DNA of 32,987 bases from Competibacteraceae bacterium UBA6584 (GTDB lineage: Bacteria > Pseudomonadota > Gammaproteobacteria > Competibacterales > Competibacteraceae). The notes below the pieces were generated by a model that ran no database searches, was not told where the DNA came from, and saw only the letters and a program-made list of their open reading frames with translations. The DNA lies in assembly GCA_002433805.1 (NCBI GenBank), contig DJIW01000014.1, forward strand, positions 1 through 32,987, read 5' to 3'. Positions 7,896 to 16,174 of the stretch are shown piece by piece. The translations under genes and the position numbers were made by a program. How positions within the stretch are numbered: the first letter of the stretch is position 1; each line of letters begins with the position of its first letter.

Positions 7896-9683
7896 ATGAA
7901 GCAAAACGAACGGGACCAGGCAAAAGCGCTGCGCGAGAAGGCCGAAGCCAGCGCGGCGCAACGCGGCTTGGACGAGATGCTGGAGTTTTCCACCGAACAT
8001 TCCGACAAGCTCGTGCACGAACTTCAGGTCCATCAGATCGAGCTGGAGATTCAAAACGAGGAATTGCGCCGGGTGCTGGGAGAACTCGAACAATCCCGCA
8101 ACCAATTTTCGCTGCTGTTCCATCAAGCGCCGATCGGCTATTTAGTGCTAAATGAAGTCGGGTTGATTCACGAGGTCAACGAAACCTTCTGCCGCATGGT
8201 CAATCTCAAGCGGGAACGGTTGATCGGAACGCCGTTTTCCGAATGCATGGAGGGCGACGACCGCGGGGTGTTTCTGGCGCGCTATCGGGCGCTTTTCGGC
8301 AATCCGGTCGGAAAGACCCTGGAATCGCTCTTGTTGCGGGAGCAGGGACCGGCGTTTTACGCGCACATGGAAGGTGCGATCATCAATACCAAGTTGGGGC
8401 GCCAGCAGCCCAACAGCGTGCCGCTGTTGTACTTGGCGGTGACCGACATCACCGCCCGCAAGTGGGCGGAAGAAAAGCGCCTGCAACTGGAGCGTCAGAT
8501 GCAACAGACCCAGAAGCTGGAAAGCCTGGGGGTGTTGGCCGGCGGCATCGCGCACGATTTCAATAACTTGCTGACCGTAATTCTCGGCAACGCCAGCCTG
8601 GCGCTGGACGAATTGCCGCCCGTTTCCAGCGCGCGCGACAGCTTGATGGCGATCGAGGAAACCTCGCTGCGCGCCGCCGAGCTGTGCCGGCAAATGCTGG
8701 CGTATTCGGGCAAGGGCCAGAGCATCATCGAAAATATTCGATTGCGCGATCTGATCGGGGAAATGGTCTCGCTGCTCAAGGCGTCGATCAGCAAGAAGGC
8801 GATTTTCAACCTGAATTTGAAAGAATCCTTGCCGGCGCTGCGCGGCGATCCCAGCCAGATCCGTCAGGTGATGATGAACCTGGTGATCAACGCCTCGGAA
8901 GCGCTCGGCGATCACAGCGGCGCGATCACCATCTCGACCGGCGTCATGGAATGCACCCGCGACTATCTGACCGAGGCGTTTCTGGACGAAAATCTGGCCG
9001 AGGGAGCGTATGTGTGGCTGGAGGTGTCGGATACCGGTTGCGGGATGGATCAGGACATCCAGCGGCGGATTTTCGAACCCTTTTTCACCACCAAATTCAC
9101 CGGGCGGGGCTTGGGCTTATCGGCGGTGCTGGGTATCGTGCGCGGGCATAAGGGCGCGCTCAAGGTCTATAGCGAACCGGGGCGGGGCACGGCGTTCAAG
9201 GTGTTGTTTCCGGCGGTGCTGGAAGAAAAGGCGCAGATCGGCCGCGCGCCGGGGGTGAAAACCGCCGGTTGGAAGGGCGCGGGCACCATCCTGCTGGTGG
9301 ACGATGAGGAGTCGGTGCGGCTGATGGGAACCCGGATGCTGGAGCGCATCGGCTTTGAGGTGCTGCCGGCGTCGGACGGGCGCGAGGCCCTGGCGATCTA
9401 TCGGGAGCGGCCCGGCGACATCGCGCTGGTATTGCTGGATTTGACCATGCCCGATTTGGACGGCGAGGAAACCTTCCGCGAGCTGCGCCGGCTCGATTCC
9501 AACGTCTGCGTGGTGATGACCAGCGGCTACACCGAAAGCGAAATCGCGCCGCGCTTCGCCAGCAAGCGCCTGTCCGGATTTTTGCAAAAGCCGTATACCT
9601 TGAACGCGCTCACCCAGTGTTTGCGCAATGCGCTGGGGGCCGGTTCGCTCCGGCAAGAACCGACGCCGCCCGACGCTTCGTAA
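7896..9683 (+). CDS. PAS-containing hybrid histidine kinase with C-terminal receiver
   Basis: 595 aa, soluble, with no transmembrane segment. The order is an N-terminal coiled coil (HELQVHQIELEIQNEELRR), a PAS domain at about 70-190, HisKA with phospho-acceptor His220 in GIAHDFNN, HATPase_c with the N box near 330, DTGCGM near 379 and GRGLGLS near 403, then a receiver domain with DDEE near 466, phospho-acceptor Asp515 (LLDLTMPD) and Lys565. The ATG at 7896 follows CGGAG by about 7 bases. It lies 109 bases after the CheB-CheR fusion in the same direction, which suggests an operon and a shared pathway. There is no DNA-binding output, so phosphate probably passes to another protein. The signal sensed by PAS is unknown. 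Confidence 0.9.
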   Translation: MKQNERDQAKALREKAEASAAQRGLDEMLEFSTEHSDKLVHELQVHQIELEIQNEELRRVLGELEQSRNQFSLLFHQAPIGYLVLNEVGLIHEVNETFCRMVNLKRERLIGTPFSECMEGDDRGVFLARYRALFGNPVGKTLESLLLREQGPAFYAHMEGAIINTKLGRQQPNSVPLLYLAVTDITARKWAEEKRLQLERQMQQTQKLESLGVLAGGIAHDFNNLLTVILGNASLALDELPPVSSARDSLMAIEETSLRAAELCRQMLAYSGKGQSIIENIRLRDLIGEMVSLLKASISKKAIFNLNLKESLPALRGDPSQIRQVMMNLVINASEALGDHSGAITISTGVMECTRDYLTEAFLDENLAEGAYVWLEVSDTGCGMDQDIQRRIFEPFFTTKFTGRGLGLSAVLGIVRGHKGALKVYSEPGRGTAFKVLFPAVLEEKAQIGRAPGVKTAGWKGAGTILLVDDEESVRLMGTRMLERIGFEVLPASDGREALAIYRERPGDIALVLLDLTMPDLDGEETFRELRRLDSNVCVVMTSGYTESEIAPRFASKRLSGFLQKPYTLNALTQCLRNALGAGSLRQEPTPPDAS

Positions 9684-9836
9684 CCGAGCGACGGAAGGCG
9701 GCGGCGATGCCCGCGCTAAAACCCTGTTATGTATTCGATTGATTGAAAACCACGCGCGGCGCCGTCCCGCCCGCCGGCGGTCCGGTGGTGGAAATTTCAT
9801 CGCGGAGCCTTTCACAAACTGACCAGGAGATCGGAA

Positions 9837-10169
9837 ATGGCGGGATGGTTTGAGTTGAGCAAGAGCAGCGACGGGCAGTTTCGATTTGTGCTGAAAGCCG
9901 GCAACGGCGAGAGCATCCTGTCCAGCGAACTGTATAAGACCAAGCGTTCGGCGCAGGACGGCATCGCCTCGGTTCAGAACAACGCCGCCCTGGACCAACG
10001 CTATATCAAAAAGGACGCCACGAACGGCAAATTTTACTTCGTGCTGGCGGCGGCCAACCATCAGGTCATCGGGACCAGTCAGATGTACGCGGCGGAAAAA
10101 TCCCGACAAGTCGGCATCGACTCGGTCAAGCAAAACGGCTCGACCACTGAAATCAAGGATCTGAGCTGA
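9837..10169 (+). CDS. DUF1508 (YegP-type) protein with two tandem repeats
   Basis: 110 aa. Two copies of the DUF1508 unit are visible, at about residues 8-57 and 58-107, each with the pattern F/Y-x-F-V-L-x-A-x-N followed by I-x-S/T-S and a second half ending G-I-x-S-V. The fold is a small beta-beta-alpha module found in many bacteria; its function is not established. AGGAG lies about 8 bases before the ATG. It stands alone: 153 bases of non-coding sequence lie upstream, and an inverted repeat separates it from ovoA. Confidence 0.85.
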   Translation: MAGWFELSKSSDGQFRFVLKAGNGESILSSELYKTKRSAQDGIASVQNNAALDQRYIKKDATNGKFYFVLAAANHQVIGTSQMYAAEKSRQVGIDSVKQNGSTTEIKDLS

Positions 10170-10183
10170 GCTTCCGGATCGAA

Positions 10184-10220
10184 CTCCGGTCGGCCGGTAG
10201 GCGGGAACGGCCGTCCGGAG
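10184..10220. repeat. Imperfect 13-bp inverted repeat (possible terminator)
   Basis: Arms 10184-10196 (CTCCGGTCGGCCG) and 10208-10220 (CGGCCGTCCGGAG) pair with one mismatch around an 11-base loop, 15 bases after the DUF1508 stop. There is no T run, so it may be a weak or factor-dependent terminator, or an mRNA-stabilising structure. Confidence 0.45.
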
Positions 10221-10361
10221 CGGCGTTTGAGCCCTTTGCAAGGCGCAATCCGGTTGAACCCGAACCGAGGGGCAGGCTCTAAGTGGCGGTCCGGCGGCTA
10301 CCGAGGCCCTCCGGCGCGCCTGCCTTGCCCTTAAAGCCAGCTGATTTCGACAGGAGCGATC

Positions 10362-12785
10362 ATGAACCTACCGCTTGCGACGGCGACGCCCGATGGCCCG
10401 GCCGAGCCTTGGCGGCGCAACCTGCGTCACGATCTCGACGACGTCTTGACCGGTGCGCGCCCCGCGTGGTGGTGGACGGGCCGTCCGCCTCGGGCATGTC
10501 CCGGCGCGCAAGCCGATGGCGTACTGACTTCGCTGCCGCTTCCGGATTTGGCCCGTTGCACCCGCCAACAGGTTTTGGATTATTTCGATAATACCTGGAC
10601 CCTGACCGAGACGCTGTTCTCGGGGCTGCGAAGTGAGGAAGCGTTTTTTCGCCCGCCGCACCATCACCTGCGCCATCCGCTGATTTTTTATTACGGCCAT
10701 CCGCCGGCGTTATACATCAATAAACTGCGGGTGGCCGGCCTGATCGAGCAAGCGCTCGATCCCTATTTCGAGCAGTTGTTCGAAACCGGCGTGGACGAAA
10801 TGCGCTGGGACGACATGTCCAAGAACGAAATGCTCTGGCCCGCTGTCCAGGAGGTCCACGGCTACCGCCAGCGGGTCTATCGAACGGTGCGCGGCGTGAT
10901 CGAGACCCATCCCGATTTGAGCGACGGCCATCCGCCGATCACCCAGCGGCATCCGCTGTGGGCGTTGTTCATGGGTTTCGAGCACGAACGGATTCATTTG
11001 GAAACCTCCTCGGTGTTGATCCGCGAATTGCCGGTGCATCTGGTCCAGCGTCCCGCCGAATGGCCCAAGCTGCATCCCAGCGCCGAACGTTCGATGCAAT
11101 TTCCGCCGCGCGCCGGCCGCGACTATCCCGTTAACGAGTTGCTTGACGTGCCGGCTCAGACGGTGGCGCTGGGAAAACCGTTCGATTGGCCGTCCTACGG
11201 GTGGGATAACGAATACGGCCGACGCGAGACGGCCGTACCGGCGTTTCAAGCCGGCCGCTATCTGGTCAGCAACGGCGAATTTCACGCCTTCGTCGCCGCC
11301 GGCGGCTATCGCGAACGAGGCTATTGGTCGGAAACGGGTTGGGCGTGGCGCTCGTTTCGCAACCTGAAATGGCCGACGTTTTGGGTGCTGGACGGCCCGG
11401 CTGGCTTGCACCGCTACCGACTGCGCGCCTTGTTCGAGGTGATCGACCTGCCGTGGGACTGGCCGGTCGAGGTCAATTACCACGAAGCCAAGGCCTATTG
11501 CGACTGGATGGCCGACAGAGAGGACGGCTCTTACCGGCCGAGCAGCGAGGCCGAGCACCACGCGCTGCGCGGGAGCGCGCAGACGGCCTGTGCAACGGGC
11601 GCGGCCCGCGATCCGGTGATGCGCTTTGACGGCGTCTCGCTGGCGCGAGAATGCGGCTGGAACCTCAATCTCGCCTACAGCTCCTCCAGCCCGGTCGATG
11701 CCGGCCCGCCGACCTCGGCCGGCTTTTACGATGTCTTCGGCAACGTCTGGCAGTGGCAGGAAGACCACTTTAACCCCTTGCCGGGGGCCAAAGTCCATCC
11801 CTATTACGACGATTTCAGCACGCCCTGTTACGACGGCCAGCATCAAATGATTCTGGGCGGTTCCTGGGCATCCACCGGCGCCGAGGCCAGCCGGTGGGCG
11901 CGTTTCCACTTCCGCCCGCATTTTTTCCAACACGCCGGCTTCCGGTGGGTACGGAGCGACGGCGACGGCGGCGCGGCGCGGCTGGATGGGGCGGGCGCTT
12001 CCAGTCAGGTCTATGAAGACCCGCAAATCCTGAACGATTATTTATTGCTGCATTACGGCGCGGCCGACCAGCAGATGCCCTACGCTTTCGGCCCGCGAGA
12101 CGCCGCCGAATTTCCGGTGCGCTGCGCCCGCTGGCTGACAGACGCCGCCCGGGAATACGGCGTGGCGACGGAAACCGCCTTGGATGTCGGCTGCGCGGTG
12201 GGCCGGGCCAGTTTCGAACTGGCGCGCGTTTATCGCAAGGTGCTGGGCGTCGATTTGAGCCGCGCCTTCATCGACGCCGCCGGCGCTTTGCGCCGCGACG
12301 GCGAGCTACGCTATTTCCGCAAGGACGAAGGCGCGCTCGGCCTGACCCTCGCCGCGAAGGTCGATCCTTCCATCGAGCGCAACCGGGTCGAGTTCCGGCA
12401 AGCCGACGCCGGTTCGCTGCCGGCCGAATTGACCGATTTCGACGCGGTGTTGCTGGCCAATCTGTTGTGCCGGCTGCCCAGTCCCAAAGCTTTGTTGTCC
12501 CGCCTCGGCGGACCGCGCGGCCTGGTCAAGCCGGGCGGCTTGCTGGCGATCTTCTCGCCCTATAGCTGGCTGGAGCAGTTCACGCCGCCGGAGGCGTGGC
12601 TGGGCGGGTTCGAGCGCGACGGAAAGCCAATCGAGAGCGCGGCGGCGCTCGGCGGGTTATTGCGGGCGGAAGGGTTCGAACTGCTGCGCGAAAGCGAGGT
12701 TCCGCTGGTGATCCGCGAGCACGCCCGCAAATATCAGTACATCGTGACGCACGCCGCGTTATGGCGTCGCGGCCGCGCCGGCTGA
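10362..12785 (+). CDS. ovoA: OvoA: 5-histidylcysteine sulfoxide synthase fused to methyltransferase
   Basis: 807 aa. OvoA is a non-heme iron enzyme that joins cysteine and histidine using O2, the first step of ovothiol A synthesis; its C-terminal domain N-methylates the mercaptohistidine. Visible order: a DinB-like N-terminal domain with HPLIFYYGH near residue 104; the iron motif HxxxHxE at His208, His212 and Glu214; an FGE-sulfatase-like domain (NGEFHAFV, GNVWQWQEDHF, GGSWASTGAEASRW, HFFQHAGFRWV); and a Rossmann methyltransferase with the SAM loop DVGCAVGRASFELAR near 606. All parts are present and length fits the family. AGGAG precedes the ATG. The PLP lyase OvoB needed for the second step is not in this window. 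Transcription looks independent. Confidence 0.93.
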   Translation: MNLPLATATPDGPAEPWRRNLRHDLDDVLTGARPAWWWTGRPPRACPGAQADGVLTSLPLPDLARCTRQQVLDYFDNTWTLTETLFSGLRSEEAFFRPPHHHLRHPLIFYYGHPPALYINKLRVAGLIEQALDPYFEQLFETGVDEMRWDDMSKNEMLWPAVQEVHGYRQRVYRTVRGVIETHPDLSDGHPPITQRHPLWALFMGFEHERIHLETSSVLIRELPVHLVQRPAEWPKLHPSAERSMQFPPRAGRDYPVNELLDVPAQTVALGKPFDWPSYGWDNEYGRRETAVPAFQAGRYLVSNGEFHAFVAAGGYRERGYWSETGWAWRSFRNLKWPTFWVLDGPAGLHRYRLRALFEVIDLPWDWPVEVNYHEAKAYCDWMADREDGSYRPSSEAEHHALRGSAQTACATGAARDPVMRFDGVSLARECGWNLNLAYSSSSPVDAGPPTSAGFYDVFGNVWQWQEDHFNPLPGAKVHPYYDDFSTPCYDGQHQMILGGSWASTGAEASRWARFHFRPHFFQHAGFRWVRSDGDGGAARLDGAGASSQVYEDPQILNDYLLLHYGAADQQMPYAFGPRDAAEFPVRCARWLTDAAREYGVATETALDVGCAVGRASFELARVYRKVLGVDLSRAFIDAAGALRRDGELRYFRKDEGALGLTLAAKVDPSIERNRVEFRQADAGSLPAELTDFDAVLLANLLCRLPSPKALLSRLGGPRGLVKPGGLLAIFSPYSWLEQFTPPEAWLGGFERDGKPIESAAALGGLLRAEGFELLRESEVPLVIREHARKYQYIVTHAALWRRGRAG

Positions 12786-12831
12786 AAACGCCTTGCTGGC
12801 TCGAAAGCCCGACCGGCGGCCGACGCGGTGG

Positions 12832-12847
12832 CCTTGTGCCACCAAGG
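12832..12847. terminator. Small hairpin between convergent genes
   Basis: CCTTG (12832-12836) and CAAGG (12843-12847) can pair around a six-base loop, between ovoA and the convergent SDR gene. The stem is short and there is no T run; a weak candidate. Confidence 0.2.
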
Positions 12848-12848
12848 G

Positions 12849-13448
12849 TTAACCGGCCGGTAGTTCCAGCACCGCGCCCGTTCGATCGCCCTCGACGCTT
12901 TCGACATAGAGGCGGGCGACCTCGGCGGCCGGTCGGCCGTGTTGGGGGTCCATCCGCAGCGCTTGCAGCGTCTCGGTGACCCACGGCGGACTGACCGCGT
13001 TCACGCGAATCCCGCGCGGCGCTTCCAGCGCGGCGGCGCGGACGAAGCCTTCCAAACCGGCGTTGACCAGGCTGATGGCGGCGCTGCCGACCATCGGCGA
13101 GCGGGCCAGCACCCCGCTGGTCAGCGTGAACGAACCGCCGTCCCGAATCTGGAAAAATCCGGCCCGCACCAGGTTCACCTGGCCCATCAACTTATTCGCC
13201 AGACTGAATTCGAAATCTTCGTCGCTCAAGCCGGCCAGCGGGGCGAACCGCGCCAGACCGGCGGCGCTGATCACCGCGTCCACCAGACCGGCCGCCTCAT
13301 ACAGCGCCCGGATCGAGTCCGGTTGGGCGAGATCGACGGTGAGCGGGGTGCTGCCGTGGCTGGCGGGAACGATGTCGTGGCGCTCCGACAGAGCGTTGAC
13401 CACCGCCCGGCCGATGGTGCCGGTAGCGCCGATGACCAGGATACGCAT
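12849..13448 (-). CDS. Small short-chain dehydrogenase/reductase (SDR) family protein
   Basis: 199 aa. The N-terminus MRILVIGATGTIGRAVV is a Rossmann nucleotide loop (GATGTIG), followed by the NAAG-like ISAAG motif and a Ser in LTSGV. The usual catalytic YxxxK is absent: the aligned stretch reads SAAISLVNAGLEGF. This altered site is what I recall for the short SDR subfamily of about 200 aa, so it is probably a family trait and not a local mutation. The start ATG 13448 has GGGAG about 9 bases upstream; extension to 13634 would add a low-complexity basic tail and overlap the next gene. Substrate unknown. Confidence 0.8.
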   Translation of the reverse strand: MRILVIGATGTIGRAVVNALSERHDIVPASHGSTPLTVDLAQPDSIRALYEAAGLVDAVISAAGLARFAPLAGLSDEDFEFSLANKLMGQVNLVRAGFFQIRDGGSFTLTSGVLARSPMVGSAAISLVNAGLEGFVRAAALEAPRGIRVNAVSPPWVTETLQALRMDPQHGRPAAEVARLYVESVEGDRTGAVLELPAG

Positions 13449-13578
13449 CAGACTTTCTCCCGAGGAGGTTGCGGGACGGGGGGATGCGCGTCCTTGCGCG
13501 TTGGGGGATACCTTCAGTATGGGATGCGGTTGACGGGATTGAAAGGCCGCGCGCGCCGCCGTCCGTCCCGACGGGCGT

Positions 13579-14109
13579 TTAACCCAGCACCACCGGCGCG
13601 TCGGGCAGTTCGTTGGGTTTCGGCGCGGCGCCATCGCGCGGGAAGTGGGCGATGAGCAGCGCGGTCAGCGCGTCGACGGTGCGGGCCAACCCCTCCTCAA
13701 ACCGCCGCTCCGAGAGGGTTTGACCGAGATCGGCCGCGATCTTGGCCCAATAGTCCGGGCCGATCCGGGCGATCAGGCCGCGATCCGCGATCAGCTCGAT
13801 GGCGTGTTCGGCCATTAGCAGATAAATCAAAACCCCGTTGTTGTGCTCGGTGTCCCAGACCCGCAATTTGCCGAACAAGGTTAGAGCGCGGTCGCGGGCG
13901 GCGGCATCGCGGCGGATATAAGACCAAGGCAAGCCGCCTTCAACACAGAGGCGGATTTCTCCGGCGTGCTGCTGTTCACTGGCGCTGACCCGCGCCGCCA
14001 GACGCTCCAGCGCGGCGGGCGGCAGCGCCGCGCGGACATCGCGCGCGTCCGAACAGCGGTTGGCGAACAGCCGCCGCGCGCGTTTGAGCCAAATCGTGAT
14101 CGAAGCCAT
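13579..14109 (-). CDS. TPM-domain protein, soluble, last gene of lemA operon
   Basis: 176 aa. It resembles the TPM (Thylakoid/Psb32/MOLO-1) domain: SEQQHAGEIRLCVEG, then RALTLFGKLRVWDTEHNNGVLIYLLMAEHAIELIADRGL, then a helical segment ending in FEEGLARTVDALTALL. The usual signal peptide is missing and the N-terminus is basic (LKRARRLF). The start ATG lies 3 bases past the stop of the upstream TPM gene, so the two are translationally linked. Paired soluble and membrane TPM proteins next to LemA are common in proteobacteria. TPM proteins act in membrane or photosystem maintenance in some organisms; the role here is not known. Confidence 0.8.
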   Translation of the reverse strand: MASITIWLKRARRLFANRCSDARDVRAALPPAALERLAARVSASEQQHAGEIRLCVEGGLPWSYIRRDAAARDRALTLFGKLRVWDTEHNNGVLIYLLMAEHAIELIADRGLIARIGPDYWAKIAADLGQTLSERRFEEGLARTVDALTALLIAHFPRDGAAPKPNELPDAPVVLG

Positions 14110-14112
14110 GAA

Positions 14113-15081
14113 TCACCAACTCCCGGAGGCGCCGCCGCCTCCAAAATCGCCGCCCCCGCCGGAACTGAAGCCTCCGTTCCCGCCGCCTCCACCGCCGAAG
14201 CCTCCGCCCCAACCGCCCCCGCGCGGAAACGGATCGAAGCCGCCGGGGATGAACACCGGACCCCGACGCCCGACCGGCGCGGCGGCGGACAGAAAGCTCA
14301 CGAACAGCCCCAGCAATCCCGCCGCGACGCCGAATAGCAGGCTGGCGGTGAGCAGATAGGTCAAGCCGCCGGCGGCGGCTCCGGTAAACATCGGTCCCAG
14401 CACCTTGCCGAACAGCGAGCGCAGCAGCGAGCCCACCATGATGATGCCGAAGAACAGAAAGATGAGCAGCCCGATCCCGTCGATGGGCAGTTGTCCCGCC
14501 GACAGCGTTCGGCCGCGCGGTTCGGGAACCGGCAAATTTTCGCCCTTGACCAACCCGATCAGCCGGTCGGTGGCCGCATCCAAACCCCCGGCGAAATCGC
14601 CCGCCCGGAAGCGGGGCTTCATGTGTTGGTCGATGATGCGGGCCGCCGCCAAGTCAGGAATCGGGCCTTCCAATGCCTTGGCGACCTCGATCCGCATCTG
14701 TCGGTCGTCCTTGGCGACGATGACCAACAGGCCATCACCCACCTCGCGCCGGCCGATTTTCCAGGTATTGGCGACTCGGTTGGCGAAGCTGGAAATATCT
14801 TCCGGCTGGGTGGTGGGCACCATCAGCACCACGATTTGAGTGCCGCGCTCCCGCTCGAAGGCGGCCAGCTTGGCCTCCAAGGCTTGCCGCTCGGCGCCCG
14901 ACAAGGCGCCGGTTCGGTCGATGACGCGCTCGGTCAGCGCCGGGACCGGCTGGACGGGTTGGGCGTATCCCGGCGTCGGGCCCAACAGCGTCAACCAAAG
15001 CAGCGCCCACGCCAGCAGCAGGCCGACGGCCAGCGCCTGCCGCTCGGGCTGTGGATCGAAGCGACGAGATAAGCGGCTCAT
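14113..15081 (-). CDS. YgcG-type TPM membrane protein with glycine-rich tail
   Basis: 322 aa. A hydrophobic N-terminal segment (LAVGLLLAWALLWLTLL) ending near AQP acts as a signal peptide or anchor. The TPM domain covers about 48-185 (VIDRTGALS, GTQIVVLMVPTT, NTWKIGRREVGDGLLVIVAKDDRQMRI). Two membrane segments follow at about 205-225 and 240-270, then a tail rich in Gly, Trp, Phe and Ser ending in GASGSW, the typical YgcG terminus. It is the middle gene of lemA-TPM-TPM with gaps of 3 bases on each side. The family is often linked to envelope stress or maturation of membrane proteins; the exact function is open. Confidence 0.88.
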   Translation of the reverse strand: MSRLSRRFDPQPERQALAVGLLLAWALLWLTLLGPTPGYAQPVQPVPALTERVIDRTGALSGAERQALEAKLAAFERERGTQIVVLMVPTTQPEDISSFANRVANTWKIGRREVGDGLLVIVAKDDRQMRIEVAKALEGPIPDLAAARIIDQHMKPRFRAGDFAGGLDAATDRLIGLVKGENLPVPEPRGRTLSAGQLPIDGIGLLIFLFFGIIMVGSLLRSLFGKVLGPMFTGAAAGGLTYLLTASLLFGVAAGLLGLFVSFLSAAAPVGRRGPVFIPGGFDPFPRGGGWGGGFGGGGGGNGGFSSGGGGDFGGGGASGSW

Positions 15082-15084
15082 CGC

Positions 15085-15687
15085 TTATTTGGCGGTTCCG
15101 AAATCGACTTTGGGGGCGGTCGAAATCGCCGCCTCGTTGGCCACAGTCAGACTGGGTTTAGGTTTGTAGCCGAAGATCATGGCGGTCAGATTGGTCGGGA
15201 ATTGCCGGGCCAGCACGTTGTAACCCTGCACCGCTTCGATATAGCGGCCGCGCGCGACCGCGATCCGGTTTTCGGTGCCTTCCAAGGTCACTCGCAAATC
15301 CCGAAACGCCTGATTGGCTTGCAGGGTGGGGTATTGCTCGGCGACCACCATCAATCGCGACAAGGCCGAAGACAATTCGCCTTGGGCTTGTTGGAATTTG
15401 TTGAAGGCTTCGGGATTGTTGAGGGTTTCGGGGGTGACTTGAATCGAGGTGGCCTTGGCGCGGGCTTCAATGACGCGGGTTAAGGTATCTTGCTCGAATT
15501 TCGCCTCGCCCTTCACGCTTTCGACGATGTTGGGGACCAGATCGGCGCGGCGCTGGTATTGGTTGAGCACTTCGCCCCAAGCTGATTTTGTGGTTTCGTC
15601 CAGGCGCTGAAAGTCGTTGTAGCCGCAGCCGGTCAGCGCGACCGCCAACGTCAAAACCGCCGTAAAGCGTAAGAGAGTGCGTTTCAT
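15085..15687 (-). CDS. lemA: LemA family lipoprotein
   Basis: 200 aa. The N-terminus is a lipoprotein signal with lipobox LTGC (Cys21), placing it at the membrane outer face. The LemA core follows: YNDFQRLDETTKSAWGEV, NQYQRRADLVPNIVESVKG, then helical segments ending in ARGRYIEAVQGYNVLARQFPTN and FGYKPKP. The length is usual. It is the first gene of a three-gene operon with two TPM proteins. The ribosome site is weak (AGAGG about 14 bases upstream). LemA proteins accompany TPM/YgcG genes widely; no enzymatic activity is established. Confidence 0.92.
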   Translation of the reverse strand: MKRTLLRFTAVLTLAVALTGCGYNDFQRLDETTKSAWGEVLNQYQRRADLVPNIVESVKGEAKFEQDTLTRVIEARAKATSIQVTPETLNNPEAFNKFQQAQGELSSALSRLMVVAEQYPTLQANQAFRDLRVTLEGTENRIAVARGRYIEAVQGYNVLARQFPTNLTAMIFGYKPKPSLTVANEAAISTAPKVDFGTAK

Positions 15688-16174
15688 GGATTTTGTTGAG
15701 CCTCTAGCATGGTTTTAGGGAGTCGCGATTCTCGGGTAGTCGAGTTAAAGCGATGGTGATTGGCGACTGGATTCCATCGTTTGCGCCGGGGAGTATATAT
15801 CACTGTCAGGCGCTCCTGGATGGGCTAGGTCCGGCGAAAGGGTTCTGCCTAAAGACGGATTCCCCGCGAAATGGTTCTCCCCCAGACGCGCTTTTCGCAA
15901 AAAATTGACGTGACCGCGCAAACCAACGGTTTTTGAGTGTGCCGCCGCTGGCTTTTTGAAAAGCGCCGATCATCAAAAAAGCACAATCGCCCGATTAAAT
16001 TGGCATTTTATATCATCTTCTAAATGCTTCTATCCTTTAAACCACGAGCCGCGACACAAAGATGCCGAAGGCGGCCGTCTCCGGTTATCATTTAATGATC
16101 ATCACTTCCCGCCCCAACACTGCTTTGAACTTCAGCCTCCGTCTCAACTTCATGCCTCATCAGGATAGATCCCC
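15688..16174. other. Divergent intergenic region lemA / alaA
   Basis: About 490 bases without a gene. On the minus strand an extended -10 (TG-A-TATATA, or TATACT, within 15792-15802) could serve the lemA operon. A 13-base palindrome ATCATT-t-AATGAT (16087-16099) lies 76 bases before alaA and could be an operator. The alaA side is AT-richer than the lemA side. No RNA gene is recognised. Confidence 0.35.

Noticed and set aside
9117..10241. Minus-strand open frame of 374 codons across the kinase 3' end and DUF1508 gene
   Set aside because: It covers two recognised genes and the gap between them, has no ribosome site or motif, and reflects codon-position GC bias.
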